The notes under the pieces: model-generated
What the model saw: the letters and a program-made list of their open reading frames with translations, nothing else
What the model was told of the DNA's origin: nothing
Database searches by the model: none
Part shown: positions 16,563-29,148 of the stretch, piece by piece
Layout of the letters: each line of letters begins with the position of its first letter
Position numbering within the stretch: the first letter of the stretch is position 1
Made by a program: the position numbers and the translations under genes
Assembly (NCBI GenBank): GCA_913778205.1
Contig: CAJYUW010000051.1
Span: 20,842 to 84,841 of the forward strand
Origin: an uncultured Curtobacterium sp.
GTDB taxonomy: Bacteria; Actinomycetota; Actinomycetes; Actinomycetales; Microbacteriaceae
Length of the DNA: 64,000 nt
Reading direction: 5' to 3'

Positions 16563-17138
16563 GTGGCGAAGGCAGCCCCCAAGACCAACACGACCGTCAA
16601 CCCGTCCGAGGAGGAACTCCTCGAGCAGGGCAAGGGTCGACCGACGCCGAGCCGTCGTGAGCGTGAGGCCGCGAACCGTCGCCCCCTCGTCGGCAACTCC
16701 CCCGCGGACAAGAAGGCCGCCCGGGCGCGCCTCAACACCGAGCGCGAGCGGGCCCGGATCGGCATGGCGAACGGCGAGGAGCGTTACCTCCCCGCCAAGG
16801 ACCGCGGCGAGCAGCGGAAGTTCGTGCGCGACTGGATCGACGCGCGGTGGAACGTCGGCGAGGTCATGATGCCCGTGCTCGTGCTGTTCCTCATCGTCGG
16901 GTTCGCGGCGTCCCAGACCGTGCTGGCCTCGTACGCGCTGCTCCTGGTGTGGGCGTTCGTGGCCCTGTTCGTCATCGACTGCGTGGTGCTCTGGCTGTCC
17001 CTCCGCAAGAAGCTCACGACCAAGTTCGGCCAGATGCAGCGTGGCACGTTCCTCTACATCCTCACGCGGGCGTGGCAGCTGCGGTTCCTGCGCCTGCCGA
17101 AGCCGCAGGTGCGCCGGGGGCAGTACCCCGCCCTCTGA
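16563..17138 (+). CDS. DUF3043 domain membrane protein
   Basis: A 191-aa protein of a conserved actinobacterial family of unknown function. The N-terminal half is highly charged and presumably cytoplasmic (SRREREAANRRPLVG, ARARLNTERERARIGM). Two adjacent transmembrane helices lie at about 103-145 (VMMPVLVLFLIVGFAAS and YALLLVWAFVALFVIDCVVLW). A basic tail ends RLPKPQVRRGQYPAL. GTG 16563 has AGGAA 7 nt upstream. It is divergent from the M20 peptidase. No function can be assigned from context. Confidence 0.85.
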   Translation: MAKAAPKTNTTVNPSEEELLEQGKGRPTPSRREREAANRRPLVGNSPADKKAARARLNTERERARIGMANGEERYLPAKDRGEQRKFVRDWIDARWNVGEVMMPVLVLFLIVGFAASQTVLASYALLLVWAFVALFVIDCVVLWLSLRKKLTTKFGQMQRGTFLYILTRAWQLRFLRLPKPQVRRGQYPAL

Positions 17139-17236
17139 CCCGGGCTCGTCCCGCTCGAAGCGCCGCTCGACCATCGTGTCGGGCGGCGTTCGTGCGTGCG
17201 GGGCGGTGTCGCGTGGTGCCGTCGCGCGGTCGGCCT

Positions 17237-17327
17237 GGTTGGTCGCACGACATGCCGCTCACCTTCCCGTACGGCGACACTTCCCGTGACCAACACGAAC
17301 CACCCACGGCAGGTCCTGCGACCAACC
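17237..17327. repeat. 91-bp paired palindromic element, A1
   Basis: Ends 17237-17257 and 17307-17327 are inverted repeats matching at 19 of 21 positions (GGTTGGTCGCACGACATGCCG type). A third, inner copy of the GACCAAC end occurs near 17287-17294, allowing alternative folds. The element has a partner 165 bp away (17402) and relatives at 25206, 25389, 46779 and 46953. It contains no gene. Confidence 0.8.
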
Positions 17328-17401
17328 CGGGCCCGGCGGGGCGACCTCCACGCAGGAGCCGAGGGCATGGCGGGCGGGAGCGTGCGCGGCGGTTGCGAGC
17401 C

Positions 17402-17492
17402 GGTTGGTCGCACGACGTGCCGCTCACGTTCCAGTACGGCGACACTTCCCGCGACCAACACGCACCGCCGACGGCAGGTCGTGCGACCAACT
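17402..17492. repeat. 91-bp paired palindromic element, A2
   Basis: Same length and layout as A1 (ends 17402-17422 and 17472-17492), and same orientation. The 74-nt spacer between the two units holds no gene. The pair lies in the convergent gap between the DUF3043 gene and pyrD. Confidence 0.8.
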
Positions 17493-17584
17493 CAGTCAGC
17501 CCGGTGCGCGCGACCAGCCTGGCCAGCGCGCCGGATGCCGGCGAGCGCGACGGATGCGAACCGACGCGACGGACGCCGCCATGC

Positions 17585-17632
17585 GACGGACGGGAGGCTC
17601 GGTGCGGGCTGGCACCGAGCCTCCCGTCCGTC
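17585..17632. repeat. GGACGGGAGGC palindrome, copy 3
   Basis: A perfect 21-bp stem (17585-17605 with 17612-17632, 6-nt loop) following the paired element in the convergent gap. It probably terminates one or both flanking genes. Confidence 0.8.
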
Positions 17633-17645
17633 GGGTGGTCACCGA

Positions 17646-17731
17646 GGTTCCACGACTTGCCGCACGCACGTCGTCCGGGTTCCACGGACGGGCGTCCCAG
17701 CGCCCGAGGTTCCAGAACCTCGGAACCTCGG
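17646..17731. repeat. GGTTCCA/CTCGGAACCTCGG intergenic repeat, copy 1
   Basis: GGTTCCACGACTTGCCGC at 17646 and CCAGAACCTCGGAACCTCGG at 17712 recur with few changes at 25524 and 25586, 62-66 bp apart in each copy. The rest of 17139-17778 contains no convincing gene. Confidence 0.6.
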
Positions 17732-17778
17732 ACGCCGCCGAGTCCCACGAACGCGCGCGATTGCGCACGCCGGACGTG

Positions 17779-18855
17779 TCAGCGTGCGGCGCGGCGGGAC
17801 CGGCGAAGGCGCAGGTGGTTGATGCGCGCCGCCCAGGTCGGCCCCTCGTAGAGGAACGCCGTGTAGCCCTGCACGAGCGTCGCGCCCGCCTCGATGCGGT
17901 CCTGCACGTCCTGCTCGTTCGTGACCCCGCCGACCGCGATCACGCAGAAGTCCGCGGGCACGGCCGACCGGACCCGACGCAGCACCTCGAGCGATCGTGC
18001 GGCGAGCGGCGCTCCCGAGAGTCCGCCGGCGCCCATCGCCTCGACGTCGGCCGCGGGCGTCCGGAGCCCGGACCGCCCGATCGTGGTGTTGTTGGCGATG
18101 ATCCCGGCGAGGCCGAGGTCGACCGCGAGCCCCGCGATCGCGTCGATCTGCTCGTCGGTGAGGTCCGGGGCGATCTTCACGAGCACGGGAGTCCGTCCAG
18201 CGGCGTCGCGCACGGCGGTGAGCAGCGGGCGCAGCTGGTCGAGCTCCTGCAGGCCGCGGAGCCCCGGCGTGTTCGGCGAGCTCACGTTCACGGCGAGGTA
18301 GTCGGCGAACGGCGCGAGCAGGCGCGTCGACTCCAGGTAGTCGTCGATCGCGTCCGCGACGTCGACGACTCGGCTCTTGCCGATGTTGACGCCGATCACC
18401 GGGCGGCCGGGGTGCCGACGTGCTCGCTCCAGGCGACGGGACGCCGCCGGAGCACCGTGGTTGTTGAAGCCCATGCGGTTGATCAGCGCACGGTCCGGGA
18501 TGAGCCGGAAGAGCCGCGGCTTCTCGTTGCCGGGCTGTGGCTTCGCGGTGATCGTGCCGACCTCGACGTGCCCGAAGCCGAGGACCCCGAGCCCCCGGAT
18601 GCCCTTCGCGTCCTTGTCGAACCCGGCGGCGAGGCCGAACCGCGACGGGAAGTGGATCCCCATCGTCGTGATGCCGTCGTCAGCGGAGGGGCGCGCCGAC
18701 CGCTCGACCAGTCGTCCGACGAACGGCACGTGCGGGAGCAACCGGATGACGGCGAACGCGACGTGGTGCGCCCGCTCCGGGTCCATGTTCGCGAACACGG
18801 ACCGGAACACGACCTCGTACCCGCCGCGGATGGTCCGCTCGACGCCGGCGCTCAC
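17779..18855 (-). CDS. pyrD: quinone-dependent dihydroorotate dehydrogenase (class 2)
   Basis: A 358-aa class 2 DHODH, membrane-associated, oxidising dihydroorotate to orotate with electrons to the quinone pool (fourth step of pyrimidine synthesis). The N-terminal membrane helix pair ([19 protein letters not shown]) marks class 2. [30 protein letters not shown] (catalytic Ser) and ANNTTIGR (FMN/substrate) are visible. Its GTG overlaps the nrdR stop by 4 nt, so the two are translationally coupled. It is not with other pyr genes here. Confidence 0.95.
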   Translation of the reverse strand: MSAGVERTIRGGYEVVFRSVFANMDPERAHHVAFAVIRLLPHVPFVGRLVERSARPSADDGITTMGIHFPSRFGLAAGFDKDAKGIRGLGVLGFGHVEVGTITAKPQPGNEKPRLFRLIPDRALINRMGFNNHGAPAASRRLERARRHPGRPVIGVNIGKSRVVDVADAIDDYLESTRLLAPFADYLAVNVSSPNTPGLRGLQELDQLRPLLTAVRDAAGRTPVLVKIAPDLTDEQIDAIAGLAVDLGLAGIIANNTTIGRSGLRTPAADVEAMGAGGLSGAPLAARSLEVLRRVRSAVPADFCVIAVGGVTNEQDVQDRIEAGATLVQGYTAFLYEGPTWAARINHLRLRRSRRAAR

Positions 18856-19331
18856 GCGTCCGCAGCCTCTGCACGGGTCGCGGCGCGGTGGTCGAGCCGG
18901 AGCTGGCCGATCGCGTCCTCGAAGTCGTCGAGCGACTCGAACGCCTGGTAGACGCTCGCGAAGCGCAGGTAGGCGACCTCGTCGAGCTCGCGGAGGGGCG
19001 GGAGGATGGCGAGGCCGATGTCGTTCGCGTCGATCTGGCTCGACCCCGAGGACCGGACCGTCTCCTCGACGCGCTGCGCCAGGACCGCGAGGTCGCCGTC
19101 GGTCACCGGCCGTCCCTGGCAGGCCTTCCGGACGCCGGACACGATCTTGTCGCGGCTGAACGGTTCGGTGACGCCGTTGCGCTTCACGACGTTGAGCGAG
19201 GCGGTCTCGGTCGTCGAGAAGCGCCGACCGCAGTTCGGGCACTGGCGACGGCGGCGGATCGACGTGCCGTCGTCGCTCGTGCGGGAGTCGACGACGCGGG
19301 AGTCCGGGTGGCGGCAGAAAGGGCAGAACAT
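18852..19331 (-). CDS. nrdR: transcriptional repressor NrdR
   Basis: A 159-aa repressor of ribonucleotide reductase genes. Residues 1-35 form the Zn ribbon (CPFC at 3-6, CPNC at 31-34) with basic DNA-contacting residues SIRRRRQ. Residues ~45-135 are the ATP-cone ([16 protein letters not shown]) that senses ATP/dATP. A TAGCCT hexamer 9 nt before the ATG suggests its own promoter with a very short leader, inside the hisD-nrdR gap. It is followed directly by pyrD. No nrd genes are in the window. Confidence 0.96.
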   Translation of the reverse strand: MFCPFCRHPDSRVVDSRTSDDGTSIRRRRQCPNCGRRFSTTETASLNVVKRNGVTEPFSRDKIVSGVRKACQGRPVTDGDLAVLAQRVEETVRSSGSSQIDANDIGLAILPPLRELDEVAYLRFASVYQAFESLDDFEDAIGQLRLDHRAATRAEAADA

Positions 19332-19343
19332 GTCCCGCCCAGG

Positions 19344-20651
19344 CTACCGGTTCGTCCGCTCCGTCACGGCGGCGGCGTGGCCCGGCAGCTGCTCTTCGGT
19401 CGCGAGCGCGACGATGTGCGGAGCGACCTCGGCGAGTGCGTCGGGCGTGTACCGGATGATCTGCTGCGGGCGAAGGAAGGTGGACGCGGACAGGCCGGCG
19501 CCGAAGCGCGTCTGCCCGCCGGTCGGCAGGACGTGGTTGGACCCGGCGAGGTAGTCGCCGAGGCTGACGGGCGTGCTCGGCCCGACGAACACGGCACCCG
19601 CCGCGTCGATGTCGGCGAGGACGGCGTCGTCGTCCGCGGTCTGCACCTCGAGGTGCTCCGGCCCGTAGGCGTTGCTCACGGTCGCCGCGTCGGCGAGCGA
19701 GTCGACGAGGACGACGGCGGACTGCGGTCCGTCCAGTGCGGCCTGGAGGCGCGTGGCGGTCCCGAGCGCAGCCACCCGTTCCGGGATGGCCGCCTGCACC
19801 GCGTCGGCGAACTGCTCCGACGTGGTCACGAGGACGCTGCCGGCCTGCTCGTCGTGCTCGGCCTGGCTGACGAGGTCCGCGGCGACGTACCCGGGGTCGG
19901 CGGTGTCGTCGGCGATCACCAGGATCTCGGTCGCCCCGGCCTCGGAGTCGATGCCGACGGTGCCGCGGACGATGCGCTTGGCGGCGGCGACGAAGTTGTT
20001 GCCCGGGCCGGTGATGAGGTCGACCGGCTCGAGGCCGATGGCGTCGACGCCGTACGCGAGCGCGCCGACGGCCCCGGCACCGCCCATCGCGTAGACCTCG
20101 TCGATGCCGAGCAGCCCGGCGGCCGCGAGGATCGTCGGGTGGACGTGTCCGCCGTGGTGCCGCTGCGGGGGCGACACGAGGGCGATCGAGCGCACGCCGG
20201 CGACCTGTGCGGGCACGACGTTCATGACGACGCTGGACGGGTAGACGGCCTTGCCGCCGGGGACGTAGAGGCCCACGCGGCGCATCGGCTGCCAGCGCTG
20301 GTGCACCTCTGCCCCGTCGGCGAGCGTGGTGACGGAACCGGCGGGCACCTGGGCGGCGCTCGCGGCCCGGACCCGGCGGATCGCCTCGTCGAGGGCGGTG
20401 CGGAGCTCAGGCGTGAGGCCGGCGACGGCTGCGGCGATCTCGGCAGCGGGCACCCGGACGTGCTCGGGCGCTCCCCCGTCGAACCGCTCGGCCTGCTCCC
20501 GCAGGGCGGTCTCGCCGTGCTGCCGGACCGCGTCGACGAGCTCGCGGGCGGCGTCGACGGCGTGCGAGACGTCACCGACGGCGCGGGGCATGAGGCGGAG
20601 GAGTTCGGCGCGGCCCGGCAGGCCACCGCGGAGGTCGATTCGCTGCATCAT
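19344..20651 (-). CDS. hisD: histidinol dehydrogenase
   Basis: A 435-aa Zn enzyme for the last two oxidations of histidine synthesis (L-histidinol to L-histidine with two NAD+). Family motifs: GLYVPGGKAVYPSSVVMN, TGPGNNFVAAAKR, DSEAGATEILVIAD, DLVSQAEHDEQAGS and GPEHLE. A TAGGCT hexamer ends 10 nt before the ATG at 20651 with no ribosome site, so the transcript is probably nearly leaderless. No hisC/hisB follows; the next genes are nrdR and pyrD, so hisD is detached from the rest of the pathway genes or heads a rearranged cluster. Confidence 0.96.
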   Translation of the reverse strand: MMQRIDLRGGLPGRAELLRLMPRAVGDVSHAVDAARELVDAVRQHGETALREQAERFDGGAPEHVRVPAAEIAAAVAGLTPELRTALDEAIRRVRAASAAQVPAGSVTTLADGAEVHQRWQPMRRVGLYVPGGKAVYPSSVVMNVVPAQVAGVRSIALVSPPQRHHGGHVHPTILAAAGLLGIDEVYAMGGAGAVGALAYGVDAIGLEPVDLITGPGNNFVAAAKRIVRGTVGIDSEAGATEILVIADDTADPGYVAADLVSQAEHDEQAGSVLVTTSEQFADAVQAAIPERVAALGTATRLQAALDGPQSAVVLVDSLADAATVSNAYGPEHLEVQTADDDAVLADIDAAGAVFVGPSTPVSLGDYLAGSNHVLPTGGQTRFGAGLSASTFLRPQQIIRYTPDALAEVAPHIVALATEEQLPGHAAAVTERTNR

Positions 20652-20726
20652 CAGGGCACCAAGCCTAGCGAGGACCGCTGACGGCCTCCTGTCGGACGCG
20701 GGCGGGCCTCCCGTCCGGTGGCCGTG

Positions 20727-21524
20727 TCACGTCAGCGCCTCGACCACGGGCCGGTGGTGCGCGACGGCGGCGGCGTCCCACGCCCCGAGCAGCCGGAGTG
20801 TGGCGACGCGGAAGGTGAGCGCACGGACGAGGAGCTGCGACCACGCGGCCGTCCCCCGGCCGAGGGCGGCGGCACGTCCGACCGGGACGCCGTGCCAGCA
20901 GACCGCGTCGACGACCGCGATGGCCTCCCCGAGACCGGCGGGCCGCCAGTACGGCGGCCAGTCGATGATCGTGGGCGGGGCACCGTCAGCGAACAGCACG
21001 TTGCCGAGGAGGTCCCCGTGGACGACGTGCCGGGGCAGGTCGACGGGGCGGAAGGCGCCGGCGAGGCGGTGGAGCACCGGATCCTCCGGGAGGCGTTCCT
21101 CACCCCAGGCCATCCGGTCGGCACGTGACCAGGCATCGGTGGGACGGTCCCGCGAACCGTCCCGGAGGAACGTCGGCCGACCGATGTGCGCCACCGCCCG
21201 GTGGAACGCCACGCCCGCAGCGAGCACGTCCTCGATGCGGGTCGGTTCGGCGCGGGCGTCGAGGTGTTCCCAGGCCTCCCACTGCCCGGAGCGCCAGCTC
21301 CCGTCGGTCGTCGCGACCGGACTGGGCGTGCGGAAGCCCGGGTCGGGCGCGAGCCCGACGAGGACGTCGGCACGCCAGTCGGTCACCGCGGCGCCGTCGT
21401 GCGGCCGCAGGACGATCGCGCCGGCACGCCAGGTGCGCCCTCGTCCGCCGGGCAGGCGGACCGGTTCGTGGTCGACCACCCCGAACGCGCGCAGCGTGGC
21501 GGCGTCGGGGTGGTCGGCGGGCAC
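20727..21524 (-). CDS. phosphotransferase family protein (APH-like kinase)
   Basis: A 265-aa protein of the APH/choline-kinase fold. HVVHGDLLGNVLF carries the catalytic Asp and Asn, and TIIDWPPYWRP the metal-binding Asp (the DFG equivalent). The start is uncertain: GTG 21524 lies 2 nt beyond the dnaE stop and has no clear Shine-Dalgarno, so it may rely on coupling to dnaE. The substrate is unknown; such proteins phosphorylate antibiotics, sugars or small metabolites, and nothing here indicates drug resistance. The 20652-20726 gap downstream has a half-copy of the GACGGGAGGC repeat. Confidence 0.75.
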   Translation of the reverse strand: MPADHPDAATLRAFGVVDHEPVRLPGGRGRTWRAGAIVLRPHDGAAVTDWRADVLVGLAPDPGFRTPSPVATTDGSWRSGQWEAWEHLDARAEPTRIEDVLAAGVAFHRAVAHIGRPTFLRDGSRDRPTDAWSRADRMAWGEERLPEDPVLHRLAGAFRPVDLPRHVVHGDLLGNVLFADGAPPTIIDWPPYWRPAGLGEAIAVVDAVCWHGVPVGRAAALGRGTAAWSQLLVRALTFRVATLRLLGAWDAAAVAHHRPVVEALT

Positions 21525-21526
21525 GA

Positions 21527-25060
<3,534 letters not shown>

Positions 25061-25205
25061 GGAACCTCCGGTTCGCTGGTCTGCGGCAGGGTCCGACCAG
25101 CGTAACCGGCGCCACCCACATTCCCGGGCGTGGCGGCCGGGGTTCGTCGGTGTGGCCGACCGGGGGGGGCTCGCGAGACGGCCCGCGTGCGGTCGGCCTG
25201 CCCCC

Positions 25206-25296
25206 GGTTGGTCGCACGACATGCCGCGCGCGGGTCAGCGAGGTCGCACAAGAGGTCGCCTGCGCGCCCCGCGAGCGACACATCCTGCGACCAACC
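25206..25296. repeat. 91-bp paired palindromic element, B1
   Basis: Left end GGTTGGTCGCACGACATGCC at 25206, right end TCCTGCGACCAACC ending at 25296; length 91 as in pair A, though the interior differs (GGTCGCACAAGAGGTCGCC). It lies 146 nt upstream of the dnaE start. Confidence 0.75.
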
Positions 25297-25316
25297 CGCT
25301 GACGCGACCCCCTGCC

Positions 25317-25374
25317 GGACGGGAGGCGCGGGTCGACCCCGCCCCGCGCCTCCCGTCCCGTGCCTCCCGTCCGG
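25317..25374. repeat. GGACGGGAGGC palindrome, copy 4, between paired elements
   Basis: A 16-bp perfect stem (25317-25332 with 25343-25358), followed by an extra half-copy TGCCTCCCGTCCGG to 25374. It sits inside the spacer of pair B. Confidence 0.7.
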
Positions 25375-25388
25375 CGGCGCTCGCCTGC

Positions 25389-25479
25389 GCGTGGTCGCAC
25401 GACATGCCGCGTGCGGGTCAGCGCGGTCGCACAAGAGGTCGCCTGCGCGCCCCGCGAGCGACACCTTCTGCGACCAGCG
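25389..25479. repeat. 91-bp paired palindromic element, B2
   Basis: It is nearly identical to B1 over its length (GTGGTCGCACGACATGCCGC at 25391 to TTCTGCGACCAGCG ending 25479), same orientation, starting 183 bp later. Confidence 0.75.
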
Positions 25480-25523
25480 GGCCGACGCGACCCCACGCTG
25501 GCGTGACATCCCGGGCCGGCCCC

Positions 25524-25605
25524 GGTTCCAGGACTCGCCGCGTGCGGGTGAGGCTCCATGTACGGGCCGATCTCGCGTCGAGATGCCGGAATCTCGGAAC
25601 CTCGG
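25524..25605. repeat. GGTTCCA/CTCGGAACCTCGG intergenic repeat, copy 2
   Basis: GGTTCCAGGACTCGCCGC at 25524 and CCGGAATCTCGGAACCTCGG at 25586 match copy 1 (17646-17731) with a few substitutions. It lies just after pair B, as copy 1 lies just after pair A. No gene was found in 25061-25681. Confidence 0.6.
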
Positions 25606-25681
25606 GGCACGACCTCGGGACGCAACCCGGGACGGGGCGGGCGAGCGAGGGCGGGGGCGCGCGGGAGCGACGCCCCGCGCC

Positions 25682-26605
25682 CTACGCGGCGCGGATGCGG
25701 TCGAGCGCCTGCTGCAGGTCGTCCGGGTACGACGCCTCGAACTCCACCCAGGAGCCCGTCCGCGGATGCTCGAACCCGAGCCGCACGGCGTCGAGCCACT
25801 GCCGGGTCAGCCCGAGCTCGTTCGCGAGCACCGGGTCCGCGCCGTACATCGTGTCGCCGACGAGGGGGTGCCGCGTCGCCGCCATGTGCACCCGGATCTG
25901 GTGGGTTCGACCGGTCTCGAGGTGCACCTCGAGCAGGGTCGCGGACCGGAACGCCTCGAGGGTCTCGTAGTGGGTGACGCTCGGCTTGCCGTCCGCCGTC
26001 ACCGCGAACTTCCAGTCGCTCGACGGGTGCCGGCCGATGGGCGCGTCGATGGTGCCGGACGTCGGGTCCGGGTGCCCCTGCGCGAGTGCGTGGTAGACCT
26101 TGTCGACCGTCCGCTCCTTGAACGCCCGCTTGAGGTGCGTGTACGCGAGCTCGGTCTTGGCGACCACCATGAGCCCGGAGGTGCCGACGTCGAGCCGGTG
26201 CACGATGCCGGCACGCTCGGCGGCGCCGGACGTCGCGATCGTGAAGCCGGCGGCGGCGAGGCCACCGGGCACCGTCGGGCCGTCCCACCCGGGCGAGGGG
26301 TGGGCTGCGACGCCGATCGGCTTGTCGACGACGACGATGTCCTCGTCGTCGTGCACGATCGTCATCCCCGGCACCTCGACGGGGACGATCCGCGGCGCCT
26401 CCTTCGGCGTCCACTCGACCTGGAGCCACGCGTCCGCGTGCAGCCGGTCGGACTTGTCGACGGTGACGCCGTCGACGGTCACACCACCGGCGGCGACGAC
26501 CTCGGCCGCGAACGACCGGCTGAACCCGAGCAGCTTCGCGATGGCGGCGTCGACACGCTCACCGGCGAGCCCGTCCGGGACGGGCAGCGAACGGCTCTCG
26601 CTCAC
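25682..26605 (-). CDS. RluA family pseudouridine synthase
   Basis: A 307-aa rRNA or tRNA pseudouridine synthase. The N-terminal S4 RNA-binding domain (about 15-75, [32 protein letters not shown]) is followed by the catalytic domain with [15 protein letters not shown] (catalytic Asp), [11 protein letters not shown] and [14 protein letters not shown]. The S4-plus-RluA layout is that of RluD, so 23S rRNA is the likely target, but the position is inferred. Its ATG overlaps the lspA stop by 4 nt, a pairing common in bacteria. Confidence 0.92.
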   Translation of the reverse strand: MSESRSLPVPDGLAGERVDAAIAKLLGFSRSFAAEVVAAGGVTVDGVTVDKSDRLHADAWLQVEWTPKEAPRIVPVEVPGMTIVHDDEDIVVVDKPIGVAAHPSPGWDGPTVPGGLAAAGFTIATSGAAERAGIVHRLDVGTSGLMVVAKTELAYTHLKRAFKERTVDKVYHALAQGHPDPTSGTIDAPIGRHPSSDWKFAVTADGKPSVTHYETLEAFRSATLLEVHLETGRTHQIRVHMAATRHPLVGDTMYGADPVLANELGLTRQWLDAVRLGFEHPRTGSWVEFEASYPDDLQQALDRIRAA

Positions 26606-27264
26606 GTCGCGTCGTGCCCGAGGGAGTCCCGCCCGTCACGCGGCGCGCGCGGGTCGTCGACGAGCTGCCGGGAGGCACGGCTCGCGTCCGCATCGGAGTC
26701 TCCGGCCGACGCGGCCGACTCCTCGGCACGCCGCTGCTGCTTCGCGGACGGCGTGCGGGTCCCGTCGAGGTTCACCCCGAGGATGACCAGCAGGACGAAG
26801 ACCACCATGCTCACGCAGATGAAGGAGTCGGCGATGTTGTAGATCGCGGGCATCATCCACGGGGTCGAGATGAAGTCCACCACGTGACCGCGCCCGAAGC
26901 CCGGCTCACGGAAGAGCCGGTCGAGCAGGTTCCCGAGCGCGCCGCCGAGCAGCATGCCGAGCACGATCGCCCACCACATCGACCGGATGCGCCGGGCGAA
27001 CACGATGATGGCGACGACGACGGCTGCCGAGACGATCGAGAACACCCAGGTCATGTTCACCGCGAAGGAGAACGCCGCCCCGGGGTTCCGGACGTAGAAG
27101 AGCTGCAGTGCGTCCCCGAGGACGGCCACCGGTCGCCCGTACGGGAGGTTGGCGACGACGAGTGCCTTGACCGACTGGTCGAGCGCCACGACGACGACAG
27201 CGGCGAAGGCCAGTGCCGCGATCGCGCGGACACTGACCTTCGCTCGTGGTGCTGGTCGTGACAA
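26602..27264 (-). CDS. lspA: lipoprotein signal peptidase (signal peptidase II)
   Basis: A 220-aa membrane aspartyl protease that cleaves prolipoprotein signal peptides; substrates here include the transporter binding protein and CtaC. It has four transmembrane helices. RNPGAAFSF is the conserved NxG segment, VVDFI and YNIADSFI contain the two catalytic Asp. The last ~55 residues are a charged, disordered tail ([19 protein letters not shown]) longer than in most LspA. It is followed 2 nt after the divIVA stop on the same strand and overlaps the pseudouridine synthase gene. Confidence 0.95.
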   Translation of the reverse strand: MSRPAPRAKVSVRAIAALAFAAVVVVALDQSVKALVVANLPYGRPVAVLGDALQLFYVRNPGAAFSFAVNMTWVFSIVSAAVVVAIIVFARRIRSMWWAIVLGMLLGGALGNLLDRLFREPGFGRGHVVDFISTPWMMPAIYNIADSFICVSMVVFVLLVILGVNLDGTRTPSAKQQRRAEESAASAGDSDADASRASRQLVDDPRAPRDGRDSLGHDAT

Positions 27265-27266
27265 CG

Positions 27267-27956
27267 TCAGTTGCCGACGCCCGACGCAGAGGCCGGGGCG
27301 AGCCCGGACTGCTCGGTGCCACCAGAGGTCTCGAGCTCGCTGAGCTGCCCCTGGATGTAGCTCTTCAGCTGGGCGCGGTAGTCGCGCTCGAACGTGCGGA
27401 GCTCGTCGATCTTGCCCTCGAGCTGGCGCTGCTCCTGCTCGAGCACTGCGACACGCTGACGGTTGGTGTTCTCGGTGTCGGCGATGATCTGCCGCTGCTT
27501 GGCCTCGGCGTCGGAGACGAGGCGTGCGGCCTGCGCGGTGCCCTCGGCGATGAGCGCGTCACGCTTCTCGATGCCCTCGCGGACGTGCTCCTCGTGGAGA
27601 CGACGTGCGAGCGTGAGGAGGTTGGTCGTGCCCTCGGTGTCCTCGTCGGGCGAGACGGTGGACGCAGCGGGAGCGGCGGCGGCGACCGGCGCGGGCTCCG
27701 GAGCGGCGGCGACGGGCGCCGGCTCGGGCTCGGCGACCGGCTCGGGCTGCTCGGCGACCGGCTCGGTCGCGGCCGGCTTCGGCGCCGACTCGGCGGCCTG
27801 CAGGCGCTGACGCAGCTCGTCGTTCTCCGCGGTCAGGCGGCGGAGCTCGACCACGACCTCGTCGAGGAAGTCGTCGACCTCGTCCTGGTCGTAGCCCTCG
27901 CGGAACTTCGTCGGCTGGAACCGCTTGTTGACTACGTCTTCCGGCGTCAAAGCCAT
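27267..27956 (-). CDS. divIVA: DivIVA-type polar growth and division protein (Wag31-like)
   Basis: A 229-aa coiled-coil protein that marks negatively curved membrane at poles and septa and recruits wall-synthesis machinery. The N-terminal DivIVA domain (MALTPEDVVNKRFQPTKFREGYDQDEVDDFLDEV) is followed by a coiled coil, a Pro/Ala/Glu-rich linker with PEPVAEPEPAPVAAAPEPAP-like repeats (about 75-130) and a second long coiled coil. ATG 27956 is chosen over GTG 27965 because GAGG lies 8 nt upstream. Gap 27966-28134 (169 nt) should hold its promoter; no clear hexamers were assigned. Confidence 0.95.
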   Translation of the reverse strand: MALTPEDVVNKRFQPTKFREGYDQDEVDDFLDEVVVELRRLTAENDELRQRLQAAESAPKPAATEPVAEQPEPVAEPEPAPVAAAPEPAPVAAAAPAASTVSPDEDTEGTTNLLTLARRLHEEHVREGIEKRDALIAEGTAQAARLVSDAEAKQRQIIADTENTNRQRVAVLEQEQRQLEGKIDELRTFERDYRAQLKSYIQGQLSELETSGGTEQSGLAPASASGVGN

Positions 27957-28134
27957 TGCCGTCACCTCAATAGAACTGCTGAACGTGTGGAACCACGATC
28001 GGTGCGACCGAATCTACCAGTCACACCGGGTGGTGCGGATGCCGCGCCGGAGCGAGCATCGATCCCGACCACCGTACACCGACGGGGGTGCGGAACCGAC
28101 ACCGCGCCTGGCGTGGCGCGTGTCGCGGCTGCGA

Positions 28135-28434
28135 TCAGGCCGTGGCCGAGATGAGCAGCCCGACGATGAACCGGAGGATGATCGCCACGAGCAGCACGAT
28201 CGTCCAGCCGAAGTCGAGGGCGACCGGTCCCATCCGCATGGGCGGGAGGAGTCGGCGCACGAACCGGATCGGCGGGTCCGTGACCGTGTAGACCACGTCC
28301 GCGACCACGAGCAGTCCGCCACGGGGGCGCCACTGGCGGTTGAAGGTCTGCACGAGGTCCAGGGCGAACCGGCCCCAGAGCACGATGATGTACAGGAGGA
28401 GTGCGTAGAACAGGACCAGGAGGATCGCGGTCAC
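28135..28434 (-). CDS. YggT family membrane protein
   Basis: A 99-aa integral membrane protein with two hydrophobic segments (AILLVLFYALLLYIIVLWGR, DFGWTIVLLVAIILRFIVGLL) around the conserved YTVTDPPIRFVRRLLPP. The family is always found beside sepF/divIVA in Gram-positives and is implicated in division or membrane homeostasis; its biochemical role is unknown. The start codon is GTG 28434. It is placed between sepF and divIVA in the expected order. Confidence 0.92.
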   Translation of the reverse strand: MTAILLVLFYALLLYIIVLWGRFALDLVQTFNRQWRPRGGLLVVADVVYTVTDPPIRFVRRLLPPMRMGPVALDFGWTIVLLVAIILRFIVGLLISATA

Positions 28435-28550
28435 GGTGGGGCTCGCTCGTCTCGGGTGGCTGCTTCCCGGACCGGTCGGTCAGGGACGGACGGCCACGGG
28501 CGGGTGGGCCGGCCGGTCAGCGCAGGCGGTGAGCGCGCGCCGGGTCCGGC

Positions 28551-29105
28551 TCAGGACTGGGCGAAGAAGTTCGCCTCGATGTCGGACTCTACCTCAGGCG
28601 CCTCACCGCTCACTGCGACGTGGGCGGGAGAGAGCAGGAAGACCTTGTTCGTGACGCGCTCGATCTTGCCGTACAGGCCGAGCGAGAGACCCGAGGCGAA
28701 GTCGATCATCCGACGGGCGTCGCCCTCGGTCATCTGCGTGAGGTTGATGATCACCGGGATGCCGTCGCGGAAGCTCTCGGCGATGGACTGCGCGTCCTTG
28801 TACTCACGGGGGTGGACGGTGAGGATCTCGTTCATTTCCTGGACCGGGGTCGCCTTCTGTGCGGTCGTGTGCGAGCGGCGGAGCGGGGTGACCTGTGCAC
28901 CGCGCTGCGAGGTGTGCGCCTTGGGCTCGGGGGCCGGGGTCGTCGCGGGTGCCGCCGCGACCGGGGCCTCCTGGGCAGCCGGTGCGGGAGCCGCGGCCGG
29001 AGCCGCCTGGGTCCGCGCCGGGGCGGCCTGCTGCTCGTCCTCGTACTCGAGTTCCTCGTCGGCGAGGCCGAGGTAGACCATCGTCTTCTTCAGCGGACCA
29101 GCCAT
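28551..29105 (-). CDS. sepF: cell division protein SepF
   Basis: A 184-aa FtsZ membrane anchor, essential in actinobacteria because FtsA is absent. The N-terminus [14 protein letters not shown] is the amphipathic membrane-targeting helix. A ~55-residue Ala/Pro-rich linker precedes the SepF core ([48 protein letters not shown]) which binds the FtsZ tail. GGGAGGAACC precedes the ATG. It is flanked by yggS and yggT as usual. Confidence 0.96.
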   Translation of the reverse strand: MAGPLKKTMVYLGLADEELEYEDEQQAAPARTQAAPAAAPAPAAQEAPVAAAPATTPAPEPKAHTSQRGAQVTPLRRSHTTAQKATPVQEMNEILTVHPREYKDAQSIAESFRDGIPVIINLTQMTEGDARRMIDFASGLSLGLYGKIERVTNKVFLLSPAHVAVSGEAPEVESDIEANFFAQS

Positions 29106-29148
29106 GGTTCCTCCCGGGTTCGTGCTCGTGGATGCCCTGCTGTCGAGG

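Noticed and set aside
17237..17492. Paired elements as degenerate transposase genes
   Set aside because: Units are only 91 bp and have no coding potential; they are short palindromes.
20727..21524. Aminoglycoside resistance gene
   Set aside because: The APH fold is shared by many metabolic kinases; nothing in sequence or context points to drug modification.
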